A DNA stretch of 64,000 bases from Pseudoalteromonas piscicida (lineage in GTDB: Bacteria > Pseudomonadota > Gammaproteobacteria > Enterobacterales > Alteromonadaceae): NCBI RefSeq assembly GCF_002744175.1, contig NZ_NKHF01000101.1:39404-103403 (forward strand). The letters run 5' to 3'. Position 1 is the stretch's first letter. Every line of letters begins with the position of its first letter. A program made the position numbers and the translations under genes. The notes under the pieces were generated by a model. It worked only from the letters and a program-made list of their open reading frames with translations. It did no database searches and was not told the DNA's origin. This document shows, piece after piece, positions 1-8,460 of the stretch.

Positions 1-401
1 ATAAGCTCTTGAGGTAACACCGATAGCACCGGATAAGCAATTAACAACAACAGCCAGTCGGCTGGTGAGTCTAGAGGGAGTGCAAACCAGTTTCCTTGGC
101 TCACTAGCCCGTAGAGCATGGCCGAAAACATGGCACCAGCGAAAAACGTCGTAAAGAGGCGTTTTTTAACCGAAGAAAACTCTCCTAGGCTCGTCAACCT
201 GAAGCGTTTGAAGTGAGGATCGGTAAGTAATAGGTGAGTACAAACAGCCATCAAGATAATTAGGGCTGGAAATAACCAGTTATTTAAGTGGTCTCGAAAT
301 TGGTAAGCGACAATGGGCAGTACAAAGAATATAAATATGAGCTCACACCACCGATACTGGCTTGCGTTCAAAGCGATTTCCCCAAAATACTGCGCGGCCA
401 T
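1..401 (-). CDS. CPBP-family intramembrane metalloprotease-like protein, 3' end cut by window edge
   Basis: Translation of the minus strand from the ATG at 401 gives an open frame to the window edge, about 133 residues. An in-frame TAG lies three codons upstream, so this ATG is the first possible start. The visible part is hydrophobic, with membrane segments around residues 18-35 and 43-58 and others beyond about 85, and ends in AYPVLSVLPQEL. In CPBP (CAAX protease/bacteriocin-processing) proteins this kind of stretch leads into the EExxxR catalytic motif, which would lie beyond position 1. The assignment rests on that partial likeness. No strong ribosome binding site is visible. Role unknown; family members cleave membrane-embedded substrates. 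Confidence 0.6.
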   Translation of the reverse strand, partial: MAAQYFGEIALNASQYRWCELIFIFFVLPIVAYQFRDHLNNWLFPALIILMAVCTHLLLTDPHFKRFRLTSLGEFSSVKKRLFTTFFAGAMFSAMLYGLVSQGNWFALPLDSPADWLLLLIAYPVLSVLPQEL

Positions 402-469
402 GAGCCGCTATAATTATCTGTGTCAAGATAACTATAGCAGCTGGAAATGATCTCACAGGGGAAAGTCAG

Positions 470-1039
470 TTACTCTTCTGGTAAATATTTTTGAATTCTA
501 AACATAGTGAAAAGCAATGCGATAAAGGTAATCCCAATTAGTCCGAAGACCTTAAAGTTAACCCAAAAATCCAGAGAAAAATTGTAAGCAACGTAGAGGT
601 TAAGTGCTGCAATAGAAAACAACAGCAGCGACCAAAAAAGGTTTAGCTGATCACAGTCTTTTACTGGCAAGTCAATTTTTAGTTCACTGTTTTCTTTTTC
701 AGCAACTGAACTCAAAACACCTTCTAGCGCCGTTTTTACTAGATTTTTATTGAACAAATATCTTGAGACAAGCAAGGTTACTGCCAAAATCGCATAGACG
801 ATAGTAGCCTTCCATTTTATAAACTGCTCATCATGAAAGAAAATAGTCATTCCCCCTAAAATCAACGCAATAGCAAGAAAAACCCAATGACGCTTCGCGA
901 CTTCACGTTTAGTGATGTACTGATGGGTAACCTGTATTAGCGAGGCTGCTATCAACACGCCCGTGGCCCAAAAAATATCGACAAACTTATACACGCCAAA
1001 AAACAGGATAAGGGGTAGGTATTCAATTAAAAATGACAT
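470..1039 (-). CDS. yciB: Inner membrane septation protein YciB (IspZ family)
   Basis: 189 residues, normal for YciB. It starts MSFLIEYLPLILFFGVYK, the typical opening of the family, and has about five hydrophobic membrane segments, ending RIQKYLPEE. YciB is an inner membrane protein linked to cell envelope integrity and septation in enterobacteria; its biochemical activity is not settled. An AGGA-type ribosome binding site precedes the ATG at 1039. It lies close to the trp operon, as in many gammaproteobacteria, but is separated from trpA by the HU-like gene and is not part of that operon. Family assignment is secure. Confidence 0.92.
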   Translation of the reverse strand: MSFLIEYLPLILFFGVYKFVDIFWATGVLIAASLIQVTHQYITKREVAKRHWVFLAIALILGGMTIFFHDEQFIKWKATIVYAILAVTLLVSRYLFNKNLVKTALEGVLSSVAEKENSELKIDLPVKDCDQLNLFWSLLLFSIAALNLYVAYNFSLDFWVNFKVFGLIGITFIALLFTMFRIQKYLPEE

Positions 1040-1161
1040 TCTCGGTCCTAATAAAACTCGTTGTTAGGGTTTTACCAAGATACGGCAAGAACATCAATAT
1101 TGACTTTCTGTTGTGAAAACCATAGCCTGCTGCGCTCATTCAATGGTTCAGAGGTATTTGC

Positions 1162-1431
1162 ATGAATAAGAGCGATTTAGTTACAAAAATGGCAGAAATT
1201 AGTGGATTAACTAAAAAAGATTCACAAGCAGCATTACATGTCATTTTGCAGGCGACTAAAAAGCGGTTGTCAGAAGGTGATCAGATGCAAATAAATGGAC
1301 TTGGTACGTTTTCACTCAGCTATCATCCAGCCAAACAGGGACGAAATCCGCAAACTGGTGAGACCATCACCATAGAGGGCCAAAACAAGGTGCTTTTCAA
1401 ACCTGCTAAAGCGCTAAAGGATAATTTATAA
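1162..1431 (+). CDS. HU-family DNA-binding protein
   Basis: 89 residues, typical of HU/IHF subunits (about 90). The N-terminal helical part is followed by the conserved GLGTFSLSYHPAKQGRNPQTGE beta-arm region, which inserts in the minor groove; the arm carries the conserved R-N-P signature near residue 62. The C-terminus (VLFKPAKALKDNL) also fits. It should bend and compact DNA as a dimer. It is monocistronic and divergent from yciB. A bidirectional terminator at 1548-1581 separates it from convergent trpA. It is more divergent than a canonical HupA or HupB, so I give no symbol. Confidence 0.9.
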   Translation: MNKSDLVTKMAEISGLTKKDSQAALHVILQATKKRLSEGDQMQINGLGTFSLSYHPAKQGRNPQTGETITIEGQNKVLFKPAKALKDNL

Positions 1432-1547
1432 TATACAACGCTGTACAGGACCGTTCTAGTGGTGTTAATTATTATCTACTAGCGAGCCTTGCGGCGCATC
1501 GGTATAACTTCTTTTCCGAAGTTCAGGTTAATGAATCTCATGTAACC

Positions 1548-1581
1548 AAAGGGAGCATGCTCATGGTATGCTCCCTTTTTT
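1548..1581. terminator. Bidirectional terminator between the HU-like gene and trpA
   Basis: Arms AAAGGGAGCAT and ATGCTCCCTTT close a 9-nt loop. A T-run follows on the plus strand and an A/T-rich side lies on the other, so it can end both the HU-like transcript and the trp operon. The 116 bases between the HU stop and this hairpin show no gene that I can support. Confidence 0.85.
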
Positions 1582-1592
1582 GCATATTCAGT

Positions 1593-2399
1593 TTATTTCT
1601 GAGTAGCTGCTTTCATTCGTTCAACAAATGTTTTTAACTCAAAACACATCGTTTTAGGGTCATCTATGTACTTTTCGATGATTTTCACTACGGCCGAGCC
1701 ACTGATCGCTCCGGCCGCACCTGAGCTAATGGCATGTTTTACATGCTCAGGTTCTGAAATACCAAAGCCCAACAAAGGTGGGGCAGCATGATATTCGATG
1801 AGCTTAGTGATCATATCGGTTGCGGGCATTTGCGCTGTGGTTTCTGTGCCTGTTACGCCAGCGCGAGATAGTAAATAGGTGTAGCCACGACCGCGGGTTG
1901 CACACTCACGAAGCGTATCATCACACGCATTTGGCGTGGCGATAAAAATCGGCGCTATATCGTTAGCCATTGCGGTGAGTCTAAATGGTTTAGCTTCATG
2001 CAGCGGTACGTCAGCCACCAAAATAGAATCGACACCAGCCGCTTTAGCATCTTGATAAAACTGCTCAATACCACGAGCAAAAATCAAGTTTGAGTAGAGC
2101 AAAAGACCAATTGGAATATCGCTGTTATAACGACGAATTTCAGCGATGATCTCAAGACAGTCTTGGGTATTAACATTTTGCTCCAGAGCACGGATGTTGG
2201 CCGCTTGGATAACCGGCCCATCCGCTATTGGATCTGAAAACGGAATACCAAGCTCTAATGCATCGGCACCGCCGTCTATAAGACTTTTGATTATCTCAAT
2301 GCTAACGGCCTTATTGGGGTCGCCGATAGTTACGAAAGGAACAAAAGCACCTTGGTTTTTTTCGTTTAAGTGTGCGAACATCGCATCATAACGTCTCAT
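1593..2399 (-). CDS. trpA: Tryptophan synthase alpha subunit
   Basis: 268 residues, the usual length. It cleaves indole-3-glycerol phosphate to indole and glyceraldehyde-3-phosphate, passing indole to TrpB through the alpha2beta2 tunnel. The catalytic residues fall at the canonical numbers: Glu49 (ALELG) and Asp60 (SDPIADGP). The phosphate-binding GFGISEPEH segment is present. It is the last gene of the operon; its ATG overlaps the trpB stop as ATGA (2396-2399), which suggests translational coupling and equal subunit output. Confidence 0.98.
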   Translation of the reverse strand: MRRYDAMFAHLNEKNQGAFVPFVTIGDPNKAVSIEIIKSLIDGGADALELGIPFSDPIADGPVIQAANIRALEQNVNTQDCLEIIAEIRRYNSDIPIGLLLYSNLIFARGIEQFYQDAKAAGVDSILVADVPLHEAKPFRLTAMANDIAPIFIATPNACDDTLRECATRGRGYTYLLSRAGVTGTETTAQMPATDMITKLIEYHAAPPLLGFGISEPEHVKHAISSGAAGAISGSAVVKIIEKYIDDPKTMCFELKTFVERMKAATQK

Positions 2400-3580
2400 A
2401 GTTCACCTCGCTCAGATAGTACTTGGTGGACGTGAGCTAAGTCTTTGTCTCCGCGGCCACTTAAATTAACAACAATGACAGCTTCTTCGGTTTGTGCTTC
2501 TGCATACTTTAGTGCGTATGCTAAAGCATGGCTGGATTCAAGTGCGGGAATAATGCCTTCGTGTTTGGCAAGTGCTTGAAACGCGTCTAAGGCTTCAGTA
2601 TCACTAATGCCAACGTACTGTGCTCTGCCTGTTTCATGTAAAAAAGCATGTTGAGGGCCGACGGCTGGGTAATCTAAGCCCGCTGAGACCGAATAAGACT
2701 CTTCAATCTGGCCATCTTGATTTTGCATGATGTAGGTATAGGCACCGTGCAAAATACCCTTAGTACCTTTACACAGCGCTGCGCCATGTTCATCGGTATC
2801 TAAGCCTTTACCAGCAGGTTCTACCCCGATCAGTTTTACGTCTTTTTCATCAATAAAGTCTGCAAACATACCAATGGCATTGGAACCTCCGCCGACACAA
2901 GCGATAACGGCATCAGGCAAACGGCCTTCAGCTTTTAGTACTTGTTGTTTTGCCTCTTCACCGATCATTTTTTGGAATTCACGGACAATCGTCGGGAATG
3001 GGTGAGGACCTGCGGCCGTTCCAAGTAAATAATGCGCTGTTTTGTAGTTTGCAGACCAATCACGTAGCGCTTCATTTACCGCATCTTTTAATGTCCCAGA
3101 ACCTGCGGTAACAGGGATCACCTCTGCACCCATCAGGCGCATTCTAAATACGTTAGGTTGCTGACGCTCAACATCTTTAGCCCCCATATATACACGGCAC
3201 TTCAAACCGAGTAAGGAGCAGGCTAGCGCAGTTGCAACACCGTGCTGCCCAGCGCCTGTCTCTGCAATTACTTCTTTTTTACCCATGCGTTTGGTTAATA
3301 GTGCCTGACCTAACACTTGGTTGGTTTTGTGAGCGCCGCCATGTAGTAAATCTTCGCGCTTCAAGTATAGTTTCACCTTTGGGTTTTTAACTAAGTTGCG
3401 TGTTTTCGTCAGTGGCGTTGGGCGACCCGCAAACTCATTCAAAAGTTGATAAAACTCGCTTTGAAATTCGGGGTCTTTTTGTGATTTATAAAATTCCTGT
3501 TCTAACTGCTTTAGTGCAGGTACGAGTAACTCGGGCACAAACATGCCTCCGAAGTCACCAAAATAAGCTGAATTACTCAT
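2396..3580 (-). CDS. trpB: Tryptophan synthase beta subunit
   Basis: 394 residues from the ATG at 3580, which has a strong GAGGTGGAC ribosome binding site; the open frame continues 26 codons further upstream, but the family starts at MSNSAYFGDFGGMFVPE. The PLP lysine is Lys85 in GGAHKTNQ, and the PLP phosphate loop GGGSNAIG is present. The protein condenses indole with serine to give tryptophan. It sits between trpCF and trpA, overlapping trpA by 4 bases. Confidence 0.98.
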   Translation of the reverse strand: MSNSAYFGDFGGMFVPELLVPALKQLEQEFYKSQKDPEFQSEFYQLLNEFAGRPTPLTKTRNLVKNPKVKLYLKREDLLHGGAHKTNQVLGQALLTKRMGKKEVIAETGAGQHGVATALACSLLGLKCRVYMGAKDVERQQPNVFRMRLMGAEVIPVTAGSGTLKDAVNEALRDWSANYKTAHYLLGTAAGPHPFPTIVREFQKMIGEEAKQQVLKAEGRLPDAVIACVGGGSNAIGMFADFIDEKDVKLIGVEPAGKGLDTDEHGAALCKGTKGILHGAYTYIMQNQDGQIEESYSVSAGLDYPAVGPQHAFLHETGRAQYVGISDTEALDAFQALAKHEGIIPALESSHALAYALKYAEAQTEEAVIVVNLSGRGDKDLAHVHQVLSERGEL

Positions 3581-3587
3581 GTCCACC

Positions 3588-4952
3588 TCAATATTTTCTA
3601 ATTTGTGTAAATGCGTTAGCGATCTTTTGAGCGCATTTTTTACCTGGCGATTGCTCAACGCCAGAATTTAGGTCGAGCCCATCAGCACCCATATTCACGG
3701 CACCGCGAATGTTGTCGGGGGTTAAGCCACCGGCCAGCATGTAATTGCTCGAACCATTATTTAATAGTTGCCAATCAAATACTTGTCCCGTACCACCAAA
3801 TGCGGTGTCGGTTTTGGTATCGTACAACTGTTTATCAACGCCAACGAAGGGGCTTGGTAGTGTTGTATCCACTCCCTGAGCTTTCCAAATTTGGCATGTT
3901 AAAGGTAATTGTTTACGCAGGGCCTCGATGTATAGCTCATCTTCGCTGCCATGCAATTGCACTGCACTAAGTTTTAATATTTGTGCATACTCGGCCACTT
4001 GCTCTAGCGGCGCGTTAACAAACACGCCAACATACTTAAGTGGTGCGCTATCAGCGACTGCTTTTGCACAGTCGATATCTACATAACGGGGAGATTTTGG
4101 ATAAAAGATCAGGCCACCATACACAGCTCCGGCCTCGTAAGCCGTTTGTGCATCTTGGCTGCGAGTCAAACCACACACTTTGTTTTCGCCCAAGATTAAA
4201 CGTCTGCAAGCAAGTTCTAAGTCTTGCTCAGCCATCAAGGAGCTGCCGACCAAAAAGCCATCACAGATTGGCGACAAGCGTTTTACATCGCGGTGGGTGT
4301 ATATACCAGACTCTGAAATCACCACTTTGTCTTCTGGGATTAACTTTCTTAGCTTCTCTGTTGTTGCCAAATCCGTTGATAAGTCTCTGAGGTTACGGTT
4401 ATTAATGCCGATAAGTTCAGCGTCTAGCGCGAGAGCACGAGTCACTTCTTCTTCGTTGCTCACTTCCGTTAAAATCGACATGTTAAGTGATCTTGCCACC
4501 TTGGCGAGTGCTATATAGTCTTGGTCGTTTAACACCGAAAGCATCAAGAGAATGGCGTCGCCACCATGCAAGCGAGCAAGATATACTTGGTACGGATCGA
4601 TAAAGAAATCCTTGCAGATCAGTGGCTGGTCAACCAGCTTTCTCACTGTGGCAAGATAGTCATAGCTGCCCTGAAAGTATTTTTCGTCAGTTAGCACACT
4701 AATGCAGGTCGCGTACTTACGATAAACATCAGTGATTTCGTTTAAATCAAAGCGTGAGCGGATCAGGCCTTTTGAAGGCGATGCCTTTTTACACTCTAAA
4801 ATAAATTGGGTACCCGCTTGTGCTAGTGCTGCCGTGAAGTTACGTGTTGTTGGGGTTACTTCGTCAATAAAGTCGCTCAGCGGACGCTGTGCTTTGCGTA
4901 CTTTTAATTCCTCGACTTTATCGGCAACAATTTTTTCTAATACGTTAGCCAT
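3588..4952 (-). CDS. trpCF: Bifunctional indole-3-glycerol phosphate synthase / phosphoribosylanthranilate isomerase
   Basis: 454 residues, a fusion as in enterobacteria. The N-terminal half (about 1-255) is TrpC, with the active-site segment ILECKKASPSKG and the later VISESGIYT. The C-terminal half (about 256-454) is TrpF, with KVCGLTR carrying the catalytic Cys, and LDLNSGVEQSPGKK near the end. It isomerises phosphoribosylanthranilate and closes the indole ring. It overlaps the end of trpD by 8 bases. Confidence 0.97.
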   Translation of the reverse strand: MANVLEKIVADKVEELKVRKAQRPLSDFIDEVTPTTRNFTAALAQAGTQFILECKKASPSKGLIRSRFDLNEITDVYRKYATCISVLTDEKYFQGSYDYLATVRKLVDQPLICKDFFIDPYQVYLARLHGGDAILLMLSVLNDQDYIALAKVARSLNMSILTEVSNEEEVTRALALDAELIGINNRNLRDLSTDLATTEKLRKLIPEDKVVISESGIYTHRDVKRLSPICDGFLVGSSLMAEQDLELACRRLILGENKVCGLTRSQDAQTAYEAGAVYGGLIFYPKSPRYVDIDCAKAVADSAPLKYVGVFVNAPLEQVAEYAQILKLSAVQLHGSEDELYIEALRKQLPLTCQIWKAQGVDTTLPSPFVGVDKQLYDTKTDTAFGGTGQVFDWQLLNNGSSNYMLAGGLTPDNIRGAVNMGADGLDLNSGVEQSPGKKCAQKIANAFTQIRKY

Positions 4953-5949
4953 TACTTACCTCTACAATGTTAGCCAAGGTGGTCATGGCCTTTTTGCTTT
5001 TTAATACGTCACGAACTTGTAGGCTTGCTGTTTTAAAATCGTTTGCCTTATCGGTCAATACTAATAATGCTGCGACGTTAGCAATAATAGCAGCGTCGTG
5101 TGCCGCCTCGCCTTGGCCATTTAAAATCGCTAGGCTCGCTGTTGCGTTATATTCTGGCGTATCACCGGCGATGGATTCAAGTGAATAGTTTTCTAGTCCA
5201 AAATCACTTGGGGTAATGGTGTACTGAGTCACTTCACCATTTTTCACTTCTGCAACTAATGTTTCGCCGTGCAGGGCAATTTCATCTGTGCCGCTGCCGT
5301 GAACTACCATTGCGCGTTTCGTACCCAAGCGATTGAGTGTTTCTGCCATAGGGAGGACCAGTGCTGGGTCATAAACCCCGAGTAGTTGCACTTCCGGTTT
5401 GGCTGGATTGGCTAAAGGTCCTAGAATATTGAATATCGTGCGTGTTTTTAGTTGCGTGCGAACAGGCATAGCATGTTTTACGCCGGCGTGATAATGCGGT
5501 GCAAATAAAAAGGTAAAGCCTGTTTTTGCGAGACATTCTTCTGCATGGGTGGGGGTCATATCAATATTGATCCCAAGTGCTTTAAGTAAATCAGCGGAAC
5601 CTGATTTACTACTTACGCTGCGGTTGCCGTGCTTGACCATATTAATGCCGCATGCTGCAGCAACGATCGCTGCGGTGGTACTGACGTTGATGGTGTTGGT
5701 GCCATCACCACCGGTACCGCAGCTGTCAGCTGAAAGTAAGTTTTGCTTATTAAAGGCTGTGGCATGGTCACGCATGGCTTGCGCTGCACCGGCTATCTCG
5801 GCTGCAGTTTCACCTTTAAATTTTAGTGCCAGTAAGGCTGCGGTAAGCTCGATGTCGCTCAATTGCCCTGCCATGATATCGCTAAACAACGACTTGGCGG
5901 CGTCGAATGTTAAATCTTGTTGCTGTAATAAGGGTTGTAACTTTTCCAT
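4945..5949 (-). CDS. trpD: Anthranilate phosphoribosyltransferase
   Basis: 334 residues, typical of stand-alone TrpD. It transfers the phosphoribosyl group of PRPP to anthranilate. The signature DSCGTGGDG (PRPP/anthranilate loop) lies near residues 76-84, followed by KHGNRSVSSKSGSAD, which binds Mg-PRPP. Unlike in E. coli it is not fused to trpG, which lies directly upstream as its own gene with a 9-base gap. Confidence 0.98.
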   Translation of the reverse strand: MEKLQPLLQQQDLTFDAAKSLFSDIMAGQLSDIELTAALLALKFKGETAAEIAGAAQAMRDHATAFNKQNLLSADSCGTGGDGTNTINVSTTAAIVAAACGINMVKHGNRSVSSKSGSADLLKALGINIDMTPTHAEECLAKTGFTFLFAPHYHAGVKHAMPVRTQLKTRTIFNILGPLANPAKPEVQLLGVYDPALVLPMAETLNRLGTKRAMVVHGSGTDEIALHGETLVAEVKNGEVTQYTITPSDFGLENYSLESIAGDTPEYNATASLAILNGQGEAAHDAAIIANVAALLVLTDKANDFKTASLQVRDVLKSKKAMTTLANIVEVSNG

Positions 5950-5958
5950 CGTGCTCTC

Positions 5959-6540
5959 CTAAGCGGTAAGGTACGCGATACTTTGTTGCAGTAACTGAGC
6001 GCCATTGGGTGTTAATATTGACTCTGGGTGGAATTGATACCCGATCACGCGATCTTCACTATGGTAAATAGCCATCGGAATAGACTGGTATCGTGCGATG
6101 ACATTAAGCTCAGCTGGAACTCTGGTCGCCATCAATGAGTGGTAGCGAGCAACCGGAAACTGCGTCCCAAGTCCTGCAAATACTGGGTGCTCATCTGCGT
6201 CTATAATAGACGACTTACCATGCACGGTTTCGCCGGCGCGTCCTACCTCGCCGCCATAGCTTTGTGTGAGTGCTTGTTGTCCTAAACAGATCCCAAGCAT
6301 TGGAAATTGACCTTTGCAAAGCTCGATTAATGCGAGCAAACAGCCTGCTTCTGACGGTGCCCCAGGTCCTGGAGATAGCACCAAAATCACCGGGTCTTCT
6401 TCTGCTCGCATTTTATTGTAAATTATTTCAGCTGGAATATTGTTACGATACACGACCAAATCGAGTCCTAACAAACTCAGTTCATCTACGAGGTTATAAC
6501 TAAAAGAATCGAAATTATCTAAAAAGTATACCTTAGTCAT
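5959..6540 (-). CDS. trpG: Anthranilate synthase component II (glutamine amidotransferase)
   Basis: 193 residues from the ATG at 6540, chosen because AAGGAGC precedes it and the family opens with DNFDSFSYN; an earlier in-frame ATG at 6555 adds five residues. It is a class I glutamine amidotransferase: the nucleophile Cys85 is in GICLGQQ and the His-Glu pair is in YQFHPES. It supplies ammonia to TrpE. The start lies inside the last codons of trpE (8-base overlap), consistent with coupled synthesis of the two subunits. Confidence 0.97.
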   Translation of the reverse strand: MTKVYFLDNFDSFSYNLVDELSLLGLDLVVYRNNIPAEIIYNKMRAEEDPVILVLSPGPGAPSEAGCLLALIELCKGQFPMLGICLGQQALTQSYGGEVGRAGETVHGKSSIIDADEHPVFAGLGTQFPVARYHSLMATRVPAELNVIARYQSIPMAIYHSEDRVIGYQFHPESILTPNGAQLLQQSIAYLTA

Positions 6541-8110
6541 GGCTTGCTCCTTCATAGGTCGACTGTACAGCTTTGATCACTGCCATGGCTTTGGCTTTGG
6601 TTTCGTTCGCTTCGCTTTGTGGGTCTGAGTCGAATACAACCCCAGCACCAGCTTGTACATAGGCAATATTATCTTTTACAAAAGCTGAGCGGATCACAAT
6701 ACAACTATCCATTGCGCCATTTCCCATCAAATAGCCTACGGCACCGCCATAGCTACCTCGGCGTTGCTTTTCTGTTTGACGAACTAGCTCGGCGGCCTTC
6801 ACTTTTGGTGCACCAACCAAGGTGCCCATATTCATACAGGCTTGATAGGCGTGCAGAGCGTCAAGATCTGGCTTTAATTGGCCAACAACGCGAGACACCA
6901 GATGCATCACCTGTGAATAGCGGTCTACTTTTAGTAGTTCTTTTGCGTGTCGAGTACCCGGTACGCTAATTCGCGCTACATCGTTACGTGCTAGATCTAC
7001 AAGCATAAGGTGCTCTGCACGTTCTTTTTGGTCATTACGCAGCTCAAGCTCTATGCGGCTATCTAGGTCTGGGTTGATACTGCCGTTTGCAAACTTACCT
7101 CGAGGTCTGGTACCCGCGATGGGATAGACCTCAACTTGGTTGCTTTGCTCACAATATTTGAGCGCAGACTCTGGAGATGCCCCAAATAAAACAAAACGCT
7201 CATCTTTCATATAGAACATATACGGGCTAGGATTTTGCTTTTTGAGCTGTTTATAGGCGGCGAGTGAATTATGGCAAGGAAGTGAAAAAGTGCGAGAAGG
7301 CACCACTTGGAAGATGTCACCGTTGATAATGTTGGTTTTCAACTTTTCAACGTGTTGACAATATTCCTCGTCACTGACGTTGACCTTGACGTCTGCGCTA
7401 CCATTTAGTGGTGCAAACTGAAATTCGGTGATTTGGTCACACTGGTTATTCAGTGCTTCTAATTGTCTACCCACTTCAAAGCAATTGGCATGAACTTCAG
7501 GGCCATTAAAAACATTACCGATGAGTTCGGTTGTTTGTGCTTGATGATCAATAACGACCAAGGTTTCTGCAAGATAGAAAACATAGTCAGGACAGTCGTT
7601 GTCGCCATCAGGCACGCTAGGGAGTTGTTCGAAGTTTGCCACCATATCATAGGCGAATACACCACCTAGGAAGACCGAAAACGGCGTATCTGAGTTACAT
7701 TTGATTTCGTTTATGCAGGTTCTCAGCGCGCTAAAGGCATTATCGGCTTTTAACTTTGTATGCTCATCAATATCAGGTTCAAACCCTTGATAATTTAGCG
7801 TTAATGTATGGCCATCTAAACAAACGCTGCAGTTTTTAACTTTTTGCGCGAGATAGGGGAGTAGCTGAGCGCCATTATTTGACAATGCCTTGGCGATGAC
7901 TTGCGCGCCATTACATTCAAAGCGAATGGCGCTATCGACAAGCACTATGCTTTTCACATTGTCTTTAGACTCAATTTCTGCAGACTCAAGCAGTAGTGAG
8001 TTTTCTTTATTTAAGCCAGCATATAGAGACAAAGGACTGGCGGTATAATCGCGCCGTTGTCTTATGCTGGTGACCTCACCTGGTGTGGTCGTTATGTGAC
8101 TAAAAATCAA
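6533..8110 (-). CDS. trpE: Anthranilate synthase component I
   Basis: 525 residues, close to E. coli TrpE. It converts chorismate and ammonia to anthranilate. The feedback-inhibition segment LLLESAEI near residue 40 matches the LLES motif that binds tryptophan in enterobacterial TrpE. The C-terminal chorismate-binding domain contains PYMFYM, IAGTRPRG and VGAPKVKA. The best start is a TTG at 8110, with a GAGG only one base before it; no in-frame ATG lies near, so the exact start is less certain than the gene. It is the first structural gene after the double attenuator. Confidence 0.95.
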   Translation of the reverse strand: MIFSHITTTPGEVTSIRQRRDYTASPLSLYAGLNKENSLLLESAEIESKDNVKSIVLVDSAIRFECNGAQVIAKALSNNGAQLLPYLAQKVKNCSVCLDGHTLTLNYQGFEPDIDEHTKLKADNAFSALRTCINEIKCNSDTPFSVFLGGVFAYDMVANFEQLPSVPDGDNDCPDYVFYLAETLVVIDHQAQTTELIGNVFNGPEVHANCFEVGRQLEALNNQCDQITEFQFAPLNGSADVKVNVSDEEYCQHVEKLKTNIINGDIFQVVPSRTFSLPCHNSLAAYKQLKKQNPSPYMFYMKDERFVLFGASPESALKYCEQSNQVEVYPIAGTRPRGKFANGSINPDLDSRIELELRNDQKERAEHLMLVDLARNDVARISVPGTRHAKELLKVDRYSQVMHLVSRVVGQLKPDLDALHAYQACMNMGTLVGAPKVKAAELVRQTEKQRRGSYGGAVGYLMGNGAMDSCIVIRSAFVKDNIAYVQAGAGVVFDSDPQSEANETKAKAMAVIKAVQSTYEGASHD

Positions 8111-8153
8111 ACCTCATTCCTCTTAATTTCTAGATATCTTGAATTAGAAAATA

Positions 8154-8186
8154 AAAAAACCCCCGAAAGCTAAGCTCTGCGGGGGT
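8154..8186 (-). terminator. trp attenuator 2: terminator hairpin before trpE
   Basis: On the minus strand, CCCCCG and CGGGGG close an inner AGAGCT/AGCTTT stem with one bulge, followed by seven Ts. It lies between leader 2 and trpE. Its left arm can pair instead with upstream sequence: GCGGG (8212-8216) with CCCGC (8179-8183), extended by TATTGTT (8201-8207) with AACAATA (8187-8193). That is the classical antiterminator alternative. Confidence 0.9.
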
Positions 8187-8215
8187 TATTGTTCAGGCAC
8201 AACAATACCGTCCCG

Positions 8216-8266
8216 CTAGGGCATCCACCACCACCAAATTGTGTTTACTGTGATATTGTTGTTCAT
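8216..8266 (-). CDS. trpL: trp leader peptide 2, four consecutive Trp codons
   Basis: A 16-codon frame encodes MNNNITVNTIWWWWMP, then TAG. AAAGG lies six bases before the ATG at 8266. The four tandem TGG codons, the stop just before the antiterminator arm, and the hairpin followed by a T-run make it a classical ribosome-stalling sensor for charged Trp-tRNA. It is the second (trpE-proximal) of two leaders in series. Confidence 0.9.
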   Translation of the reverse strand: MNNNITVNTIWWWWMP

Positions 8267-8285
8267 AAAAAACCTTTAAAAAAAT

Positions 8286-8314
8286 ATAAAAAAACCCGCG
8301 ACATTGCGCGGGTT
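8286..8314 (-). terminator. trp attenuator 1: terminator hairpin between the two leaders
   Basis: On the minus strand, a perfect 8-bp stem AACCCGCG/CGCGGGTT (8307-8314 with 8293-8300) encloses a 6-nt loop and is followed by seven Ts. The competing antiterminator is GCGGGT (8341-8346), directly after the leader 1 stop, pairing with ACCCGC. The 1:2 pause hairpin is CACTCG (8353-8358) with CGGGTG (8340-8345). All elements of a complete attenuator are present. Confidence 0.9.
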
Positions 8315-8346
8315 GATAAATCGTAGATATAACGAAACACACCCGC

Positions 8347-8394
8347 TTAGTTCGAGTGCCACCACCAAATGTTTTTTTGAAATTGTTTGTTCAT
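8347..8394 (-). CDS. trpL: trp leader peptide 1, three consecutive Trp codons
   Basis: A 15-codon frame encodes MNKQFQKNIWWWHSN, then TAA. It is followed by a complete attenuator structure of its own. The shared pattern with leader 2 (an MN start, then a Trp block after Ile about ten residues in) suggests a duplicated unit. The ribosome binding site is weak (no clear GGA before the ATG). It is the promoter-proximal leader. Confidence 0.88.
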   Translation of the reverse strand: MNKQFQKNIWWWHSN

Positions 8395-8430
8395 TTGTGA
8401 ATATTTCGTTGTTGAATCTAAAGTAGCTAC

Positions 8431-8460
8431 AGTAAACCCTATTCTTGCTACAAGTGTCAA
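8431..8460 (-). promoter_or_regulatory. Candidate trp operon promoter
   Basis: On the minus strand, a perfect TTGACA -35 (8455-8460) stands 18 bases before TTTACT (8431-8436), a moderate -10. It lies 37 bases upstream of leader 1, the right place for the operon promoter. The -10 is followed by GTAGCTAC, an 8-bp palindrome, but I do not see a full TrpR-box match. Confidence 0.6.

Noticed and set aside
1432..1547. A possible small RNA between the HU-like gene and trpA
   Set aside because: No promoter and no structure apart from the shared terminator is visible; it is most likely the HU 3' untranslated region.
4040..4390. Long antisense frames inside trpCF, and similar ones inside trpE, mmsA and the lipase
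   Set aside because: They are shadows of conserved genes on the opposite strand or in other frames, with no family likeness or ribosome binding sites.
8424..8431. GTAGCTAC palindrome near the trp promoter as a TrpR operator
   Set aside because: It lacks the ACTAGTT-type core that I know for TrpR boxes; eight bases is too short to claim.
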